DNA of 64,000 bases, taken from positions 1-64,000 of the forward strand of contig JAFQEC010000032.1 of the NCBI GenBank assembly GCA_017415805.1, in the 5' to 3' direction. Positions 42,385-50,389 of the stretch are shown here, in pieces; within the stretch, counting starts at the first letter, position 1, and each line of letters starts with the position of its first letter. The translations under genes were made by a program, and so were the position numbers. The DNA is from Clostridia bacterium (lineage in GTDB: Bacteria > Bacillota > Clostridia > Oscillospirales > CAG-272). Below the pieces are notes generated by a model that saw only the letters and a list, made by a program, of their open reading frames with translations, did not search any database and was not told the DNA's origin.

Positions 42385-42838
42385 AGTGAACCGCGACTTC
42401 TCGCTGGAGGAGCTGCTGCCGCTAATCACCGAGGTGACCGAGGCAGGCGGGGAATTCCGCTTGCATCCCCGCGGCACGAGCATGCGCCCGATGCTGCGCG
42501 AGGGCAAGGATTCGGTGGTGCTTGTGCGCCCCGACACACCGCGTAAGCGAGAGATCTATCTCTATCGGCGCGCAAGCGGCCAATTCGTCCTACATCGTCT
42601 TTTGCGCGTGGAAAAGAACGGCACGCTCACCTTCTGCGGTGACAATCAGCTTTATTTGGAGCGCGGCATCGCGGCGGACGCCCTGATCGCACGCGTTTCG
42701 GCCTATTACCGCGGCAAAAAGCGTATTTCCATGGCATCCGTGCGCCAGCGCCTGTATGCCGCCCTGTATTGCTTCTGGCCCTACCGTTGGCTGCGTTATC
42801 TCCCGCGCCGCATGATACAAAAAATATTTCATAAGTAA
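42374..42838 (+). CDS. S24/S26-like serine peptidase without N-terminal membrane anchor
   Basis: Protein of 154 residues resembling the S24/S26 (LexA/signal peptidase) fold. It has a catalytic-type GTSMRPML with Ser36, LHRLLR with His74 in the position used by Ser/His (SipW-like) signal peptidases instead of lysine, and FCGDNQ at 87-92. There is no N-terminal hydrophobic anchor; the C-terminus (RLYAALYCFWPYRWLRYLP) is aromatic and basic and could sit on the membrane. The TTG start at 42374 follows GGAGGT and is favoured; a GTG four codons later is possible. Third and last gene of the cassette, ended by a terminator. A role in cutting a leader peptide is inferred from context. Confidence 0.75.
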   Translation: MHSEVNRDFSLEELLPLITEVTEAGGEFRLHPRGTSMRPMLREGKDSVVLVRPDTPRKREIYLYRRASGQFVLHRLLRVEKNGTLTFCGDNQLYLERGIAADALIARVSAYYRGKKRISMASVRQRLYAALYCFWPYRWLRYLPRRMIQKIFHK

Positions 42839-42841
42839 AAA

Positions 42842-42866
42842 ACACCGACAGCGTCGGTGTTTTTTT
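42842..42866 (+). terminator. Terminator after the HprK/PqqD/peptidase cassette
   Basis: 8-bp stem ACACCGAC / GTCGGTGT, AGC loop, then seven T. Confidence 0.9.
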
Positions 42867-42875
42867 GAAATAGAT

Positions 42876-42902
42876 AAAAGCCACCTAAATAAGGTGGCTT
42901 TT
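42876..42902 (-). terminator. Terminator of the XRE regulator gene
   Basis: 11-bp stem AAAAGCCACCT / AGGTGGCTTTT with a 5-base loop, overlapping the stop codon of the minus-strand gene. Confidence 0.8.
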
Positions 42903-43146
42903 ACTGTTCGATCTCCAAATCTTTCGAATCGAAAATTTCATTATTCAAAAATTCGGCAAGGGGCATGTGAAATCCCCGCGCGAGCAAAATAACTGTGCTC
43001 AAGGTCACGGTTTTATTCCGTCCGTTCATGATGCATTGCATGCTTCCGTGCTGTATGCCCGATTCTTGCTCCAAGCGGTATTGGGACATGTTTTTCTCTT
43101 TCAATAGCATGGAAATGCGCTTTGCGACGGCGTCGTTTACAGTCAA
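42901..43146 (-). CDS. XRE/Cro-family DNA-binding regulator
   Basis: Small helix-turn-helix protein of 81 residues in the Cro/C1 family. The HTH spans about 8-62: VAKRISMLLKEKNMSQYRLEQESGI, then the recognition helix HGSMQCIMNGRNK and VTLSTVILLARGFHMPLAEFLN. The start is a TTG (reverse of CAA at 43144-43146) with AGGAGG eight bases upstream. It is divergent from the SLOG gene and separated from it by three operator-like palindromes, so it probably represses itself and its neighbour. Its DNA is visibly more AT-rich than the surrounding core genes, a sign of acquisition. Confidence 0.9.
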   Translation of the reverse strand: MTVNDAVAKRISMLLKEKNMSQYRLEQESGIQHGSMQCIMNGRNKTVTLSTVILLARGFHMPLAEFLNNEIFDSKDLEIEQ

Positions 43147-43176
43147 GCAGATATCCTCCTTGTGAGAAGATTTAAC

Positions 43177-43298
43177 TCCGTAGTTTTACCTACACAAATA
43201 TAGTATCAAGAAAATTCAAAAATTATAAGAAGGCACGCCTACATATTGGCTTGATTTTTGTTTCTCCTTATGATATGCTATGTAGGCATACCTACATA
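43177..43298. promoter_or_regulatory. Three related operator-like palindromes between XRE and SLOG genes
   Basis: All fit TATGTAGG-N4-CCTACATA. The copy at 43279-43298 is perfect (8/8 and 8/8). The copy at 43226-43245 matches 6/8 and 8/8. The copy at 43177-43196 matches 5/8 and 7/8. Centres are about 49 and 53 bases apart, near five helical turns. The perfect copy covers the -10 end and start site of the SLOG promoter; the weakest lies just before the XRE start. Confidence 0.75.
43251..43279 (+). promoter_or_regulatory. Predicted promoter of the SLOG gene
   Basis: TTGATT at 43251-43256, 17 bases, TATGCT at 43274-43279. It is bracketed by the second and third palindromes. Confidence 0.6.
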
Positions 43299-43312
43299 AC
43301 AGAGAATTGGTA

Positions 43313-43767
43313 ATGATCATCACATTTTGCGGACACGCTCAATTTCACGGAACAAATGAGCAAGAGCAAAAAATTCTTGATTTCTTAAAAGAAACGGTAG
43401 GAGATCAAGGGGCAGAAATCTATTTGGGCGGATATGGAGATTTTGACCGCTTTGCATACGATTGCTGTAAAAGGTATCAGAAGATGCATCCAAATGTTTC
43501 TCTTGTTTTTGTTGCGCCGTATCTAACAGCGGAATATCAACGTAATCATTTACAATATCAAAAGAAAAGATATGACGCGATACTCTATCCCGAAATTGAA
43601 AAAAGGCCACAAAGCTTGCGATTATCTACCGAAACAGATATATGGTAGAAAAAGCAAGCTATGTTGTGGCATATGTATCGCATGATTGGGGCGGAGCTTA
43701 TGCGATGTATAAGTACGCAAAAACAAAAAGGAAGGAAATCTTCAATCTTGCAGATTGGGATAAATAA
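43313..43767 (+). pseudogene. SLOG-superfamily (DUF1273/YpsA-like) gene with one-base frameshift
   Basis: The first frame (43313-43648) starts MIITFCGHAQFHGTNEQEQK and has GGYGDFDRFAYDCC, the nucleotide/ligand-binding loop of the SLOG (DprA/LOG-like) superfamily. It ends with the out-of-family tail RPQSLRLSTETDIW. Another frame continues the protein with RNRYMVEKASYVVAYVSHDW and GGAYAMYKYAKTKRKEIFNL, also typical of the family. Adding one A to the six-A run at 43599-43604 joins them into 151 residues. So the gene is either broken, affected by a sequencing error, or expressed by slippage. SLOG proteins sense nucleotide-type ligands; some act in anti-phage systems. Neighbour XRE gene and AT-rich sequence suggest a small acquired module. 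Confidence 0.8.
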
Positions 43768-43795
43768 AGATCCACCGCATTTGCGGTGGATCTTT
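43766..43795. terminator. Bidirectional terminator between the SLOG gene and the minus-strand operon
   Basis: 13-bp stem AAAGATCCACCGC / GCGGTGGATCTTT with a 4-base loop; T-run at 43798-43803 on the plus strand. Confidence 0.85.
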
Positions 43796-43801
43796 GCTTT
43801 T

Positions 43802-43996
43802 TTAATGCTCGTGCCCCTCGTCATCGTCGCCGCCGATCTGGGAGAGGATCTCCTCCTCCAGTCGCTTGCGCTCGATCTCATAGCGGATCATCACCACGGT
43901 GTAGTAGGCAACGCCCGCCACCATGAGGGCCGCGAGGACGATCGCCACGATGCGCACGATCAGCCGGGAGCGATCCTTTTTTACCGTCTTTTTCAT
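43802..43996 (-). CDS. Small single-pass membrane protein, unknown function
   Basis: A 64-residue protein with a basic N-terminus (MKKTVKKDRSR), one membrane segment at about 12-37 (LIVRIVAIVLAALMVAGVAYYTVVMI), a charged helix (RYEIERKRLEEEIL) and an acidic, His-containing tail (GGDDDEGHEH). The ATG lies three bases after the topoisomerase stop, with GAGG inside that gene's last codons, so it appears translationally coupled. No family is recognised. Last gene of the coaE operon. Confidence 0.7.
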   Translation of the reverse strand: MKKTVKKDRSRLIVRIVAIVLAALMVAGVAYYTVVMIRYEIERKRLEEEILSQIGGDDDEGHEH

Positions 43997-43999
43997 ACT

Positions 44000-46267
44000 T
44001 TACCTCAAAATCTCTCCATCCAGCGAGAGCTGCGTGGCGCCCACGTTTTTATCATTCAGCGGCACACCCATAGCGGGGAGCTTATATTTGCGGTAGCCCT
44101 TGTCGTCACCGAAGTCGGTGCGCACCTGTGCCACCTTTTTCTCGCGCCGTCCCATGCTCATCAGCGTCACGCCGTTTGCCGAGCGCGTGGACATCACGGG
44201 GATGAGCGAGGATTTGAACACGATGGCGCGTTCCGCGTCGGAGACCAGCATCAGATCCATGGGATCCTTTTCCACCTCGTGCAAAACTCCCACTATGGGA
44301 GAGGCGGCGGAATACGCCCCTGTGAGTCGCTTGCGGTTGCCCTTGGTCTCGTAGGCCGAGATCGGCACGCGCACGCCCTTGCCGTTCTCAAAAATGAAGA
44401 TCATGTTCTCGCCCGCAGGATAGGTGTTCTGCACGCGCATATAGATCGGACGCTCGTCCTTATCCATCTTCAAATACGCATTGAGGAAGTCGCCCATCGC
44501 AGAGGCCTTGGTATTTTCAAAGTCGGCAACTGCCGCACGGTAGACCTGACACTTGTCGGTGAAGAACAGAAGATTGTCCTTGTTCTCGGCGTCGACCGTT
44601 TGTGCGATATAGTCGCCGTCCTTGACCTTTTGCTCGTCCTTGCCGATGCGCGCACTGCCTTCCAGTGATTTGAAGGTGATCTTTTTGAAATAGCCCTCGC
44701 GCGTGAGTACCAATCGCACGGGGTAATTCTCCACGACATTCTCCACGTCCTCGACCTCGGGCAGATCCTCGGCGAAGATCAGCTGCGACTGGCGCGGCTT
44801 GCCGTATTTCTTTTTGATCTCGGCCAGCTGCGTGGCGATATGCGCGCGGATCTTGAGCTCATCTGCCAGGATCTCCTCCAGCTCTGCGATCTCGGATTTC
44901 AGTGTGTTCATCTCGTTCACGCAGTTGAGCATGTATTTTTTGTTGAGGTTGCGCAGCTTGATATTGGCGATATATTCGGCCTGCACCTGATCAATGTCAA
45001 AGCCTGCCATCAGGTCGGTCACGACCTGCTCGTCGGTCTCGGCGCGGCGGATGATACGAATGGCCTTATCAATATCAAGCAGCACCTTGCCGAGTGCCAT
45101 CAAAAGGTGGTAGCGGTCACTCTTTTTGCGCAGGTCAAAGCGCAGCTCACGGCGCACGCACTCGGTGCGGAAGCTGATCCATTCCTTGAGGATGTCCACC
45201 ACGCCAAGCTGTCGGGGAGTGGAGTTGATCAGCACGTTGAAGTTGCACTTAAAGCTGTCCTCCAGGGGCGTGAGCTTATAAAGGCGGTTCATCAGCGCAT
45301 CGGGATCCACGCCGCGGCGCAGCTCCAGCGTGAGCTTGAAGCCGTTGAGGTCGATCTCGTCGCGGAAATCGGCGATCTCCTTGACCTTGTTTTCCTTCAC
45401 CAGGGCGGCAATGCTGTCCAGAATGGCTTCAATGCTGGTGGAATAGGGGATCTGCAAAATGTCAATGCAGTTGGCATCCTTGTCGTACTTATAGCGTGCA
45501 CGGATACGTACCGAGCCCTGACCCGTTTCATAGATCTTGCGCATTTGCTCACGGTCATAGATGATCAGACCGCCGCCCGAAAAATCGGGGGCCTTGATCA
45601 GATCCAGGATCCTGTCTACGCCGGCCTTTGGATTGCGCAAAAGCGCGATCGTTCCGTCACAGATCTCGGCCAGATTGAACGAGCAGATGTTCGACGCCAT
45701 ACCCACCGCAATACCCGTATTCGGGGTCACCAGCACGTTGGGGAAGGTGGTGGGCAGGAGCACGGGCTCCTTCATGGTGTTGTCAAAGTTGTCTACGAAT
45801 TCTACGGCGTCCTTGTCAATGCCGCCGAACAGCTCCTGACAGATGGGATCCAGCTTGACCTCGGTATAGCGTGCGGCGGCGTACTTCATGTCGCTGGAAT
45901 ACTGCTTGCCAAAGCTACCCTTGGAGTCCACGAGGGGATGCAGGAGTGCATCGTGACCGCGCGTGAGGCGCACCATGGTCTCGTAAATGGCGGCGTCGCC
46001 GTGGGGGTGGAGCTGCATGGTGCGGCCCACCACGTTCGAGCTCTTTTTGCGCTCACCCGTGAGCAGTCCCATTTTATACATCGTATACAGGAGCTTGCGG
46101 TGCGAGGGCTTGAGGCCGTCGATCTCGGGGATGGCGCGCGAGATGATCACGCTCATCACGTAGGGCATGTAATTCTTCTCAATGGTTTCGGTGATCGGCT
46201 GCGGGATCGAGGGTGCAGGAACGATCTGGGAACGGTCGGTCACGGGGGATGACTTCTTTCTGGCCAT
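44000..46267 (-). CDS. Type II topoisomerase A subunit (ParC/GyrA-like)
   Basis: DNA-cutting subunit of a type IIA topoisomerase. The 755 residues start SRAIPEIDGLKPSHRKLLYTMYKMGLLTG (43-71) and include the catalytic tyrosine Tyr134 (AAARYTEV), the QRDR helix LHPHGDAAIYETMVRL at 86-101, a long coiled coil and a short C-terminal beta region. Residues for quinolone bridging are Ala92 and Glu96 instead of Ser and Asp. The ATG at 46267 with AAAGGA is preferred over a TTG eight codons earlier. The B subunit (ParE) gene is not next to it. Whether it is ParC or a second GyrA cannot be settled here; ParC is more likely from length. Confidence 0.9.
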   Translation of the reverse strand: MARKKSSPVTDRSQIVPAPSIPQPITETIEKNYMPYVMSVIISRAIPEIDGLKPSHRKLLYTMYKMGLLTGERKKSSNVVGRTMQLHPHGDAAIYETMVRLTRGHDALLHPLVDSKGSFGKQYSSDMKYAAARYTEVKLDPICQELFGGIDKDAVEFVDNFDNTMKEPVLLPTTFPNVLVTPNTGIAVGMASNICSFNLAEICDGTIALLRNPKAGVDRILDLIKAPDFSGGGLIIYDREQMRKIYETGQGSVRIRARYKYDKDANCIDILQIPYSTSIEAILDSIAALVKENKVKEIADFRDEIDLNGFKLTLELRRGVDPDALMNRLYKLTPLEDSFKCNFNVLINSTPRQLGVVDILKEWISFRTECVRRELRFDLRKKSDRYHLLMALGKVLLDIDKAIRIIRRAETDEQVVTDLMAGFDIDQVQAEYIANIKLRNLNKKYMLNCVNEMNTLKSEIAELEEILADELKIRAHIATQLAEIKKKYGKPRQSQLIFAEDLPEVEDVENVVENYPVRLVLTREGYFKKITFKSLEGSARIGKDEQKVKDGDYIAQTVDAENKDNLLFFTDKCQVYRAAVADFENTKASAMGDFLNAYLKMDKDERPIYMRVQNTYPAGENMIFIFENGKGVRVPISAYETKGNRKRLTGAYSAASPIVGVLHEVEKDPMDLMLVSDAERAIVFKSSLIPVMSTRSANGVTLMSMGRREKKVAQVRTDFGDDKGYRKYKLPAMGVPLNDKNVGATQLSLDGEILR

Positions 46268-46287
46268 TTGGGTGGTTCCTTTCCGTG

Positions 46288-47331
46288 TCAAATTTTACGT
46301 ATCTGATGCGCCGCGGCGCGCAGGATGCGGTTGTAAAGGGCAAGCCCCAGCCCTTCCTTGGGGGGCAGATGGGCGTATAGCTTGCGAATGGCGGGACAGC
46401 CGTCGGCAAGGCGAAGCGCCGCAAATAAGCGCTTGGATTGCACGCGCAGATCGTTGCGCGGCCCAAGGGAAAACAGCGGCGTGCCCGCAGGGAAGTGCGC
46501 GCACTCCTCATCGTAGCAAAGAAAGCCTGTGTCGGGTTGCTTGGCTTGCTCTAACATGTAGTCCAGTACCCGATCCGCATCGCCGTCCAGCAGCGTGAGT
46601 GCGGCATTGGGGGCATAATGGCGGTATTTCATACCGGGCGAGATCGGACGCTCTCCCTCGGCGAGCATCGAGAGCACGGCGGGGGCGATCTGCACGCGGC
46701 GGCAGATGCGGCAAAGCGCGTCGTAGGTCACCGCACCCGGGCGCAGGAGCGTGCCCTCATCACCGTCGAGCTTGATAATGGTGGATTCCAGACCGAATTC
46801 GCACTCGCCGCCGTCGATGATCATGGAAACGCGGCCGTCCAGATCCTCGATCACGTGCGCGGCACAGGTGGGCGAGGGCTTGCCCGAGCGATTGGCCGAG
46901 GGTGCGGCGATCGGCACGCCTGCGGCGGCGATCAGTGCATTGGCCACAGGGTGTGCAGGGCAGCGTACCGCCACGGTTTCAAGGCCGCCTGTGACCGAGA
47001 GGGGCACGGTATCCTTTCGCGGCAAAATCACCGTCAGGGGCCCCGGCATAAAGGTCTTGGCCAGCGCGTAGTAGGTCTCGCTTGTCACGGCGTAGGGCTC
47101 TGCGTCCTCTGGACGCGCGATATGGATGATGAGAGGGTTGTCCGACGGACGACCCTTGGCCGCATAGATGGCGCGTGCGGCGTTCTCGTCGGTGGCGTTG
47201 CCCCCGATGCCGTAGACCGTCTCGGTGGGAAAGACCACCAGCTCGCCGCGCCGCAAAAGCGCGGCCGCGCGCGCGATCTCGGCCTCGTGGCCGATCGGAG
47301 AGGGAACGCGGAGTATCTCGGTTTGCAACAT
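46288..47331 (-). CDS. L-threonylcarbamoyladenylate synthase (Sua5/YwlC)
   Basis: Makes threonylcarbamoyl-AMP from threonine, bicarbonate and ATP, the first step of t6A37 in ANN-decoding tRNAs. The 347 residues include the YrdC core (GELVVFPTETVYGIGGNATDE, IYAAKGRPSDNPLIIHIA, RCPAHPVANALIAAAGVPIAAPSANRSGKPSPT) and the extra C-terminal Sua5 domain joined by a linker beginning SPGMKYRHYAPNA. That makes it the Sua5 rather than the short TsaC form. It lies eight bases after prfA. Confidence 0.95.
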   Translation of the reverse strand: MLQTEILRVPSPIGHEAEIARAAALLRRGELVVFPTETVYGIGGNATDENAARAIYAAKGRPSDNPLIIHIARPEDAEPYAVTSETYYALAKTFMPGPLTVILPRKDTVPLSVTGGLETVAVRCPAHPVANALIAAAGVPIAAPSANRSGKPSPTCAAHVIEDLDGRVSMIIDGGECEFGLESTIIKLDGDEGTLLRPGAVTYDALCRICRRVQIAPAVLSMLAEGERPISPGMKYRHYAPNAALTLLDGDADRVLDYMLEQAKQPDTGFLCYDEECAHFPAGTPLFSLGPRNDLRVQSKRLFAALRLADGCPAIRKLYAHLPPKEGLGLALYNRILRAAAHQIRKI

Positions 47332-47339
47332 ATGTCTTC

Positions 47340-48407
47340 TTACTTATCCTTTTCTTGCATTTTACGGGCGGCGTCCTCGTTGCGCAGAGCCGCGATCAGC
47401 TCGTCCAGCCCCCCGTCCAGCACTTTTTCAATGTTGTAGAGCGAGAGCCCGATGCGGTGATCGGTCACGCGCCCTTGCGGGTAGTTATAGGTACGGATGC
47501 GCTCACTGCGGTCGCCCGTGCCGACTTGGTTTTTGCGCTCGTTGGCAATCGCGGTTTGCTGTGCGCGCAATTCCATATCGTAGAGCCGCGCACGCAGCAT
47601 CTTCATGGCCTTGTCGCGGTTTTTGAACTGACTGCGCTCCTCCTGGCACTCCACCACGATGCCCGTGGGCTTATGTGTTAAGCGCACGGCGGATTCGGTC
47701 TTGTTGATGTGCTGACCGCCCGCACCGCTGCTCTTGCAGGATTCCATGGTAATATCGGCAGGGTTGATCGAGACCTCGACCTCGTCGACCTCGGGCAGGA
47801 CGGCAACCGTCACGGTCGAGGTCTGGATGCGCCCTTGCGATTCGGTCACGGGCACGCGCTGGACGCGATGCACGCCCGATTCAAAGCGAAAGAGGGAATA
47901 CGCGCCCTCTCCCTCGACCGAAAACGAGATCTCGCGAAAGCCGCCGAGATCGGTCTCGTTCGCTCCAATGCGCGCCGTGCGAAAGCCGATGCGCTCGGCG
48001 TACATGGTATACATACGGTACAGGACTGCGGCAAACAGTGCCGCCTCCTCGCCGCCCGCCCCCGCACGGATCTCCACGATGACGTTTCGCTCGTCGTTGG
48101 GGTCACGGGGAAGGAGCAAGCGCTCCAGCTCGTCGGTCAGCTCCGCAATACGCGCAAGACAGGCACGGTGCTCCTCGTCGGCAAGGGCAGCAAGCGACGT
48201 GTCATCGCTGTTTGCCAGCTCCTCCACATCGGCGGCCTCGCGCTCGGCATCTTGCAGAGCACGGTAGGCGCTCACCAAGGGCTCGAGGGCGCGCAGCTCC
48301 TTCATCAGTGCGGCATAGGCCCCACTGTCCGAGAGGACCGAGGGGTCGGCGCTTTTGGCCTCCAGCTCGGCAAAGCGCGCCGCGGCCTTATCCAACGCTT
48401 CTCTCAT
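47340..48407 (-). CDS. prfA: Peptide chain release factor 1
   Basis: Ends translation at UAA and UAG. The 355 residues have the GGQ motif at 230-232 (SGAGGQHINKTESAVR) and the codon-reading tripeptide PVT at 186-188, which marks RF1 rather than RF2 (SPF). The GAGGEEAALFAA segment is at about 116-127. It overlaps the M18 peptidase gene by four bases. The prmC methyltransferase that usually follows prfA is absent. Confidence 0.97.
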   Translation of the reverse strand: MREALDKAAARFAELEAKSADPSVLSDSGAYAALMKELRALEPLVSAYRALQDAEREAADVEELANSDDTSLAALADEEHRACLARIAELTDELERLLLPRDPNDERNVIVEIRAGAGGEEAALFAAVLYRMYTMYAERIGFRTARIGANETDLGGFREISFSVEGEGAYSLFRFESGVHRVQRVPVTESQGRIQTSTVTVAVLPEVDEVEVSINPADITMESCKSSGAGGQHINKTESAVRLTHKPTGIVVECQEERSQFKNRDKAMKMLRARLYDMELRAQQTAIANERKNQVGTGDRSERIRTYNYPQGRVTDHRIGLSLYNIEKVLDGGLDELIAALRNEDAARKMQEKDK

Positions 48408-49798
48408 TCAGCCGTGCAAAAGGCCACGAAGGCGCGGTAGGCCTCATAAAGATCGACCTTTGCGATCACCTCGAAGGGCGCGTGCATCGAGATCACGGGA
48501 ACGCCGAGGTCCACGGTCTCGATATTGTGCGCGGCGATATATTTGGCGACCGTTCCGCCGCCGCCGCAATCCACGCGGCCGAGCTCGCCTGCCTGCCAGA
48601 CCACGCCCTCCTTCTCCATCGCGCCGCGCAGCCAGCCGATATACTCGGCGCTGGCATCGTTGGTGCCCGATTTGCCGCGCGAGCCCGTAAATTTGGTGAG
48701 CACCACGCCGCAGGAAAGAAGGGGAGTATTGCGCTTTTCAAACACGTCGGGGAAGTTGGGGTCATAGGCCGCCGAAACGTCGGCCGAGAGGCACTTGGAG
48801 TTGGCACGCACCACGGCGGGATTGCCGCCAAGGCTTTGGGCGATCTCGTTGATGAGATCCATAAAAATGTCGGATTTCATGCCCGTGTTGCCGTCGCTGC
48901 CCGTTTCTTCCTTGTCGGCAAGGATGCACATGAGGGTGTGCTTCGAGTCGGCACATTCAAGGATCGCAGACAGTGCAGGATAAGCGCACACGCGATCGTC
49001 GTGCCCGTAGGCACCGATCAGGGAGCGATCAAAGCCGATGTCGCGCGCCTTGAAGGCGGGAACAACGCACAGCTCCGCCGAGAGGAAATCGGCTTCGGTA
49101 ATGCCGTATTTCTCGTGCAGGAGCGCGAGGGTGTTGAGCTTGATGGCATCGGTTTCGTCCGCACCGTCAAACGGGCGGCTGCCCACCAGCACGTTGAGCT
49201 TTTCACCGGGGATCGCCTCGCCCAAGGGCTTTTTGCTCTGCTCCTGGCCGAGATGGGGGAGCAGATCGTTGATATAAAACACGGGGTCGCGCTCGTCCTC
49301 GCCCACCGAAACGTCGATGACTGAGCCGTCGGCCATGGCCACCACGCCGTGCAGCGCAAGGGGCGTTGCCACCCACTGATACTTGCGGATGCCGCCGTAG
49401 TAGTGCGTTTTGAAAAAGCTCATGCCACTCTCCTCGTAAAGGGGACATTGCTTGAGGTCGATGCGGGGCGCATCAATGTGTGCGGCGGCGATGCGGATGC
49501 CGCACTCGATGGGCTCACTGCCCACGGTAAAGAGAATAAGGCTCTTGCCGCGGTTGTTGTAATAGTATTTTCCGCCGCGCTGCACGCGCTCGCCCAGCGT
49601 GTAGGGAACAAAGCCCGCCGCCGTGGCAAGGCGGATGCCTTCCTTCACGGCCTCACGCTCGGTCTTGGCGGCATCCAGAAAGGCCGCATAGCCGCGCGCA
49701 TAGTCGTGTGCGGCATCCAGTGCCTGCTTGCTTGCAGATTCGTATACGGTTTTTTTCTTGTAAAAGAGCTTTTCGCTCCATTCCTTGGCGTTCGACAT
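48404..49798 (-). CDS. M18-family aminopeptidase
   Basis: Cytoplasmic zinc aminopeptidase of the aspartyl/M18 family that removes N-terminal residues from peptides. The 464 residues show IRIAAAHIDAPRIDLKQCPLYE with a zinc ligand, the acidic catalytic region ADKEETGSDGNTGM and VISMHAPFEVIAKVDLYEAYRAF near the end. Length is close to the family norm (430-480). AGGAG lies upstream of the ATG. It is inside the coaE operon, overlapping prfA. Confidence 0.94.
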   Translation of the reverse strand: MSNAKEWSEKLFYKKKTVYESASKQALDAAHDYARGYAAFLDAAKTEREAVKEGIRLATAAGFVPYTLGERVQRGGKYYYNNRGKSLILFTVGSEPIECGIRIAAAHIDAPRIDLKQCPLYEESGMSFFKTHYYGGIRKYQWVATPLALHGVVAMADGSVIDVSVGEDERDPVFYINDLLPHLGQEQSKKPLGEAIPGEKLNVLVGSRPFDGADETDAIKLNTLALLHEKYGITEADFLSAELCVVPAFKARDIGFDRSLIGAYGHDDRVCAYPALSAILECADSKHTLMCILADKEETGSDGNTGMKSDIFMDLINEIAQSLGGNPAVVRANSKCLSADVSAAYDPNFPDVFEKRNTPLLSCGVVLTKFTGSRGKSGTNDASAEYIGWLRGAMEKEGVVWQAGELGRVDCGGGGTVAKYIAAHNIETVDLGVPVISMHAPFEVIAKVDLYEAYRAFVAFCTAE

Positions 49799-49810
49799 GA
49801 GGATCTCCTT

Positions 49811-50383
49811 TTATGCGTGAAATTGATATTTTTCGGTATATTCGCGATAGCGCTTCAGCGTGTCGGACACGTACGCATCGGTCTCGGGAAAGGGAATGAC
49901 TAAAAGCGTCTTTCCGTCTGCGGAATATGCGCGCGATTCAAGCCATTCCGCCACGCGGCTCTCGCCTGCGTTGTAGGCGGCAAGCGCTACGGACCAGCTC
50001 CCGAAACGCGCAAACAGATACGAAAGATAATAGGTGCCGTAACGGATATTGACCGCAGGATCGAGGATCGCCGCGTCACAGAGCGCCTCGCTGAATTTTT
50101 CGTCGCGCAGAAAGGCAAAGGTCTCGGGCATCAGCTGCATCAGACCCTTCGCCCCCGCGGGCGAGACGGCGTCGGCGCGAAAATCGCTCTCGGTGCGGAT
50201 CACCGCAAGGACAAGCCCCGCGGGCACGCCGTATTCCAGCGCCGCCGTGCAGGCGAGGTCAAAATACTCTCGCTCCATCCGCGCGCGGCGGCGTGCGGCG
50301 TGGCACTCGGCCAGCGTGAAAGTCAGGAGCACGAGCGCCAGCAGCAGCGCGAGTGATCGGCCGATCCGTTTGGCAAAGGACAT
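49811..50383 (-). CDS. Lytic transglycosylase (SLT domain)
   Basis: Small cell-wall enzyme of 190 residues that cuts peptidoglycan between MurNAc and GlcNAc. A membrane/signal segment lies at about 10-25 (SLALLLALVLLTFTLAE). The SLT domain has the catalytic glutamate at Glu65 (VIRTESDFRA), then SPAGAKGLMQLMPETF and LSYLFARFGSWSVALAAYNAGESRV. It is the short SLT form common in Clostridia. The signal could be cleaved or act as an anchor. Six bases separate it from coaE. Confidence 0.93.
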   Translation of the reverse strand: MSFAKRIGRSLALLLALVLLTFTLAECHAARRRARMEREYFDLACTAALEYGVPAGLVLAVIRTESDFRADAVSPAGAKGLMQLMPETFAFLRDEKFSEALCDAAILDPAVNIRYGTYYLSYLFARFGSWSVALAAYNAGESRVAEWLESRAYSADGKTLLVIPFPETDAYVSDTLKRYREYTEKYQFHA

Positions 50384-50389
50384 ACAACA

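Noticed and set aside
43307-43312. TTG start two codons before the SLOG ATG
   Set aside because: It has no better ribosome-binding site and the ATG gives the usual family N-terminus.
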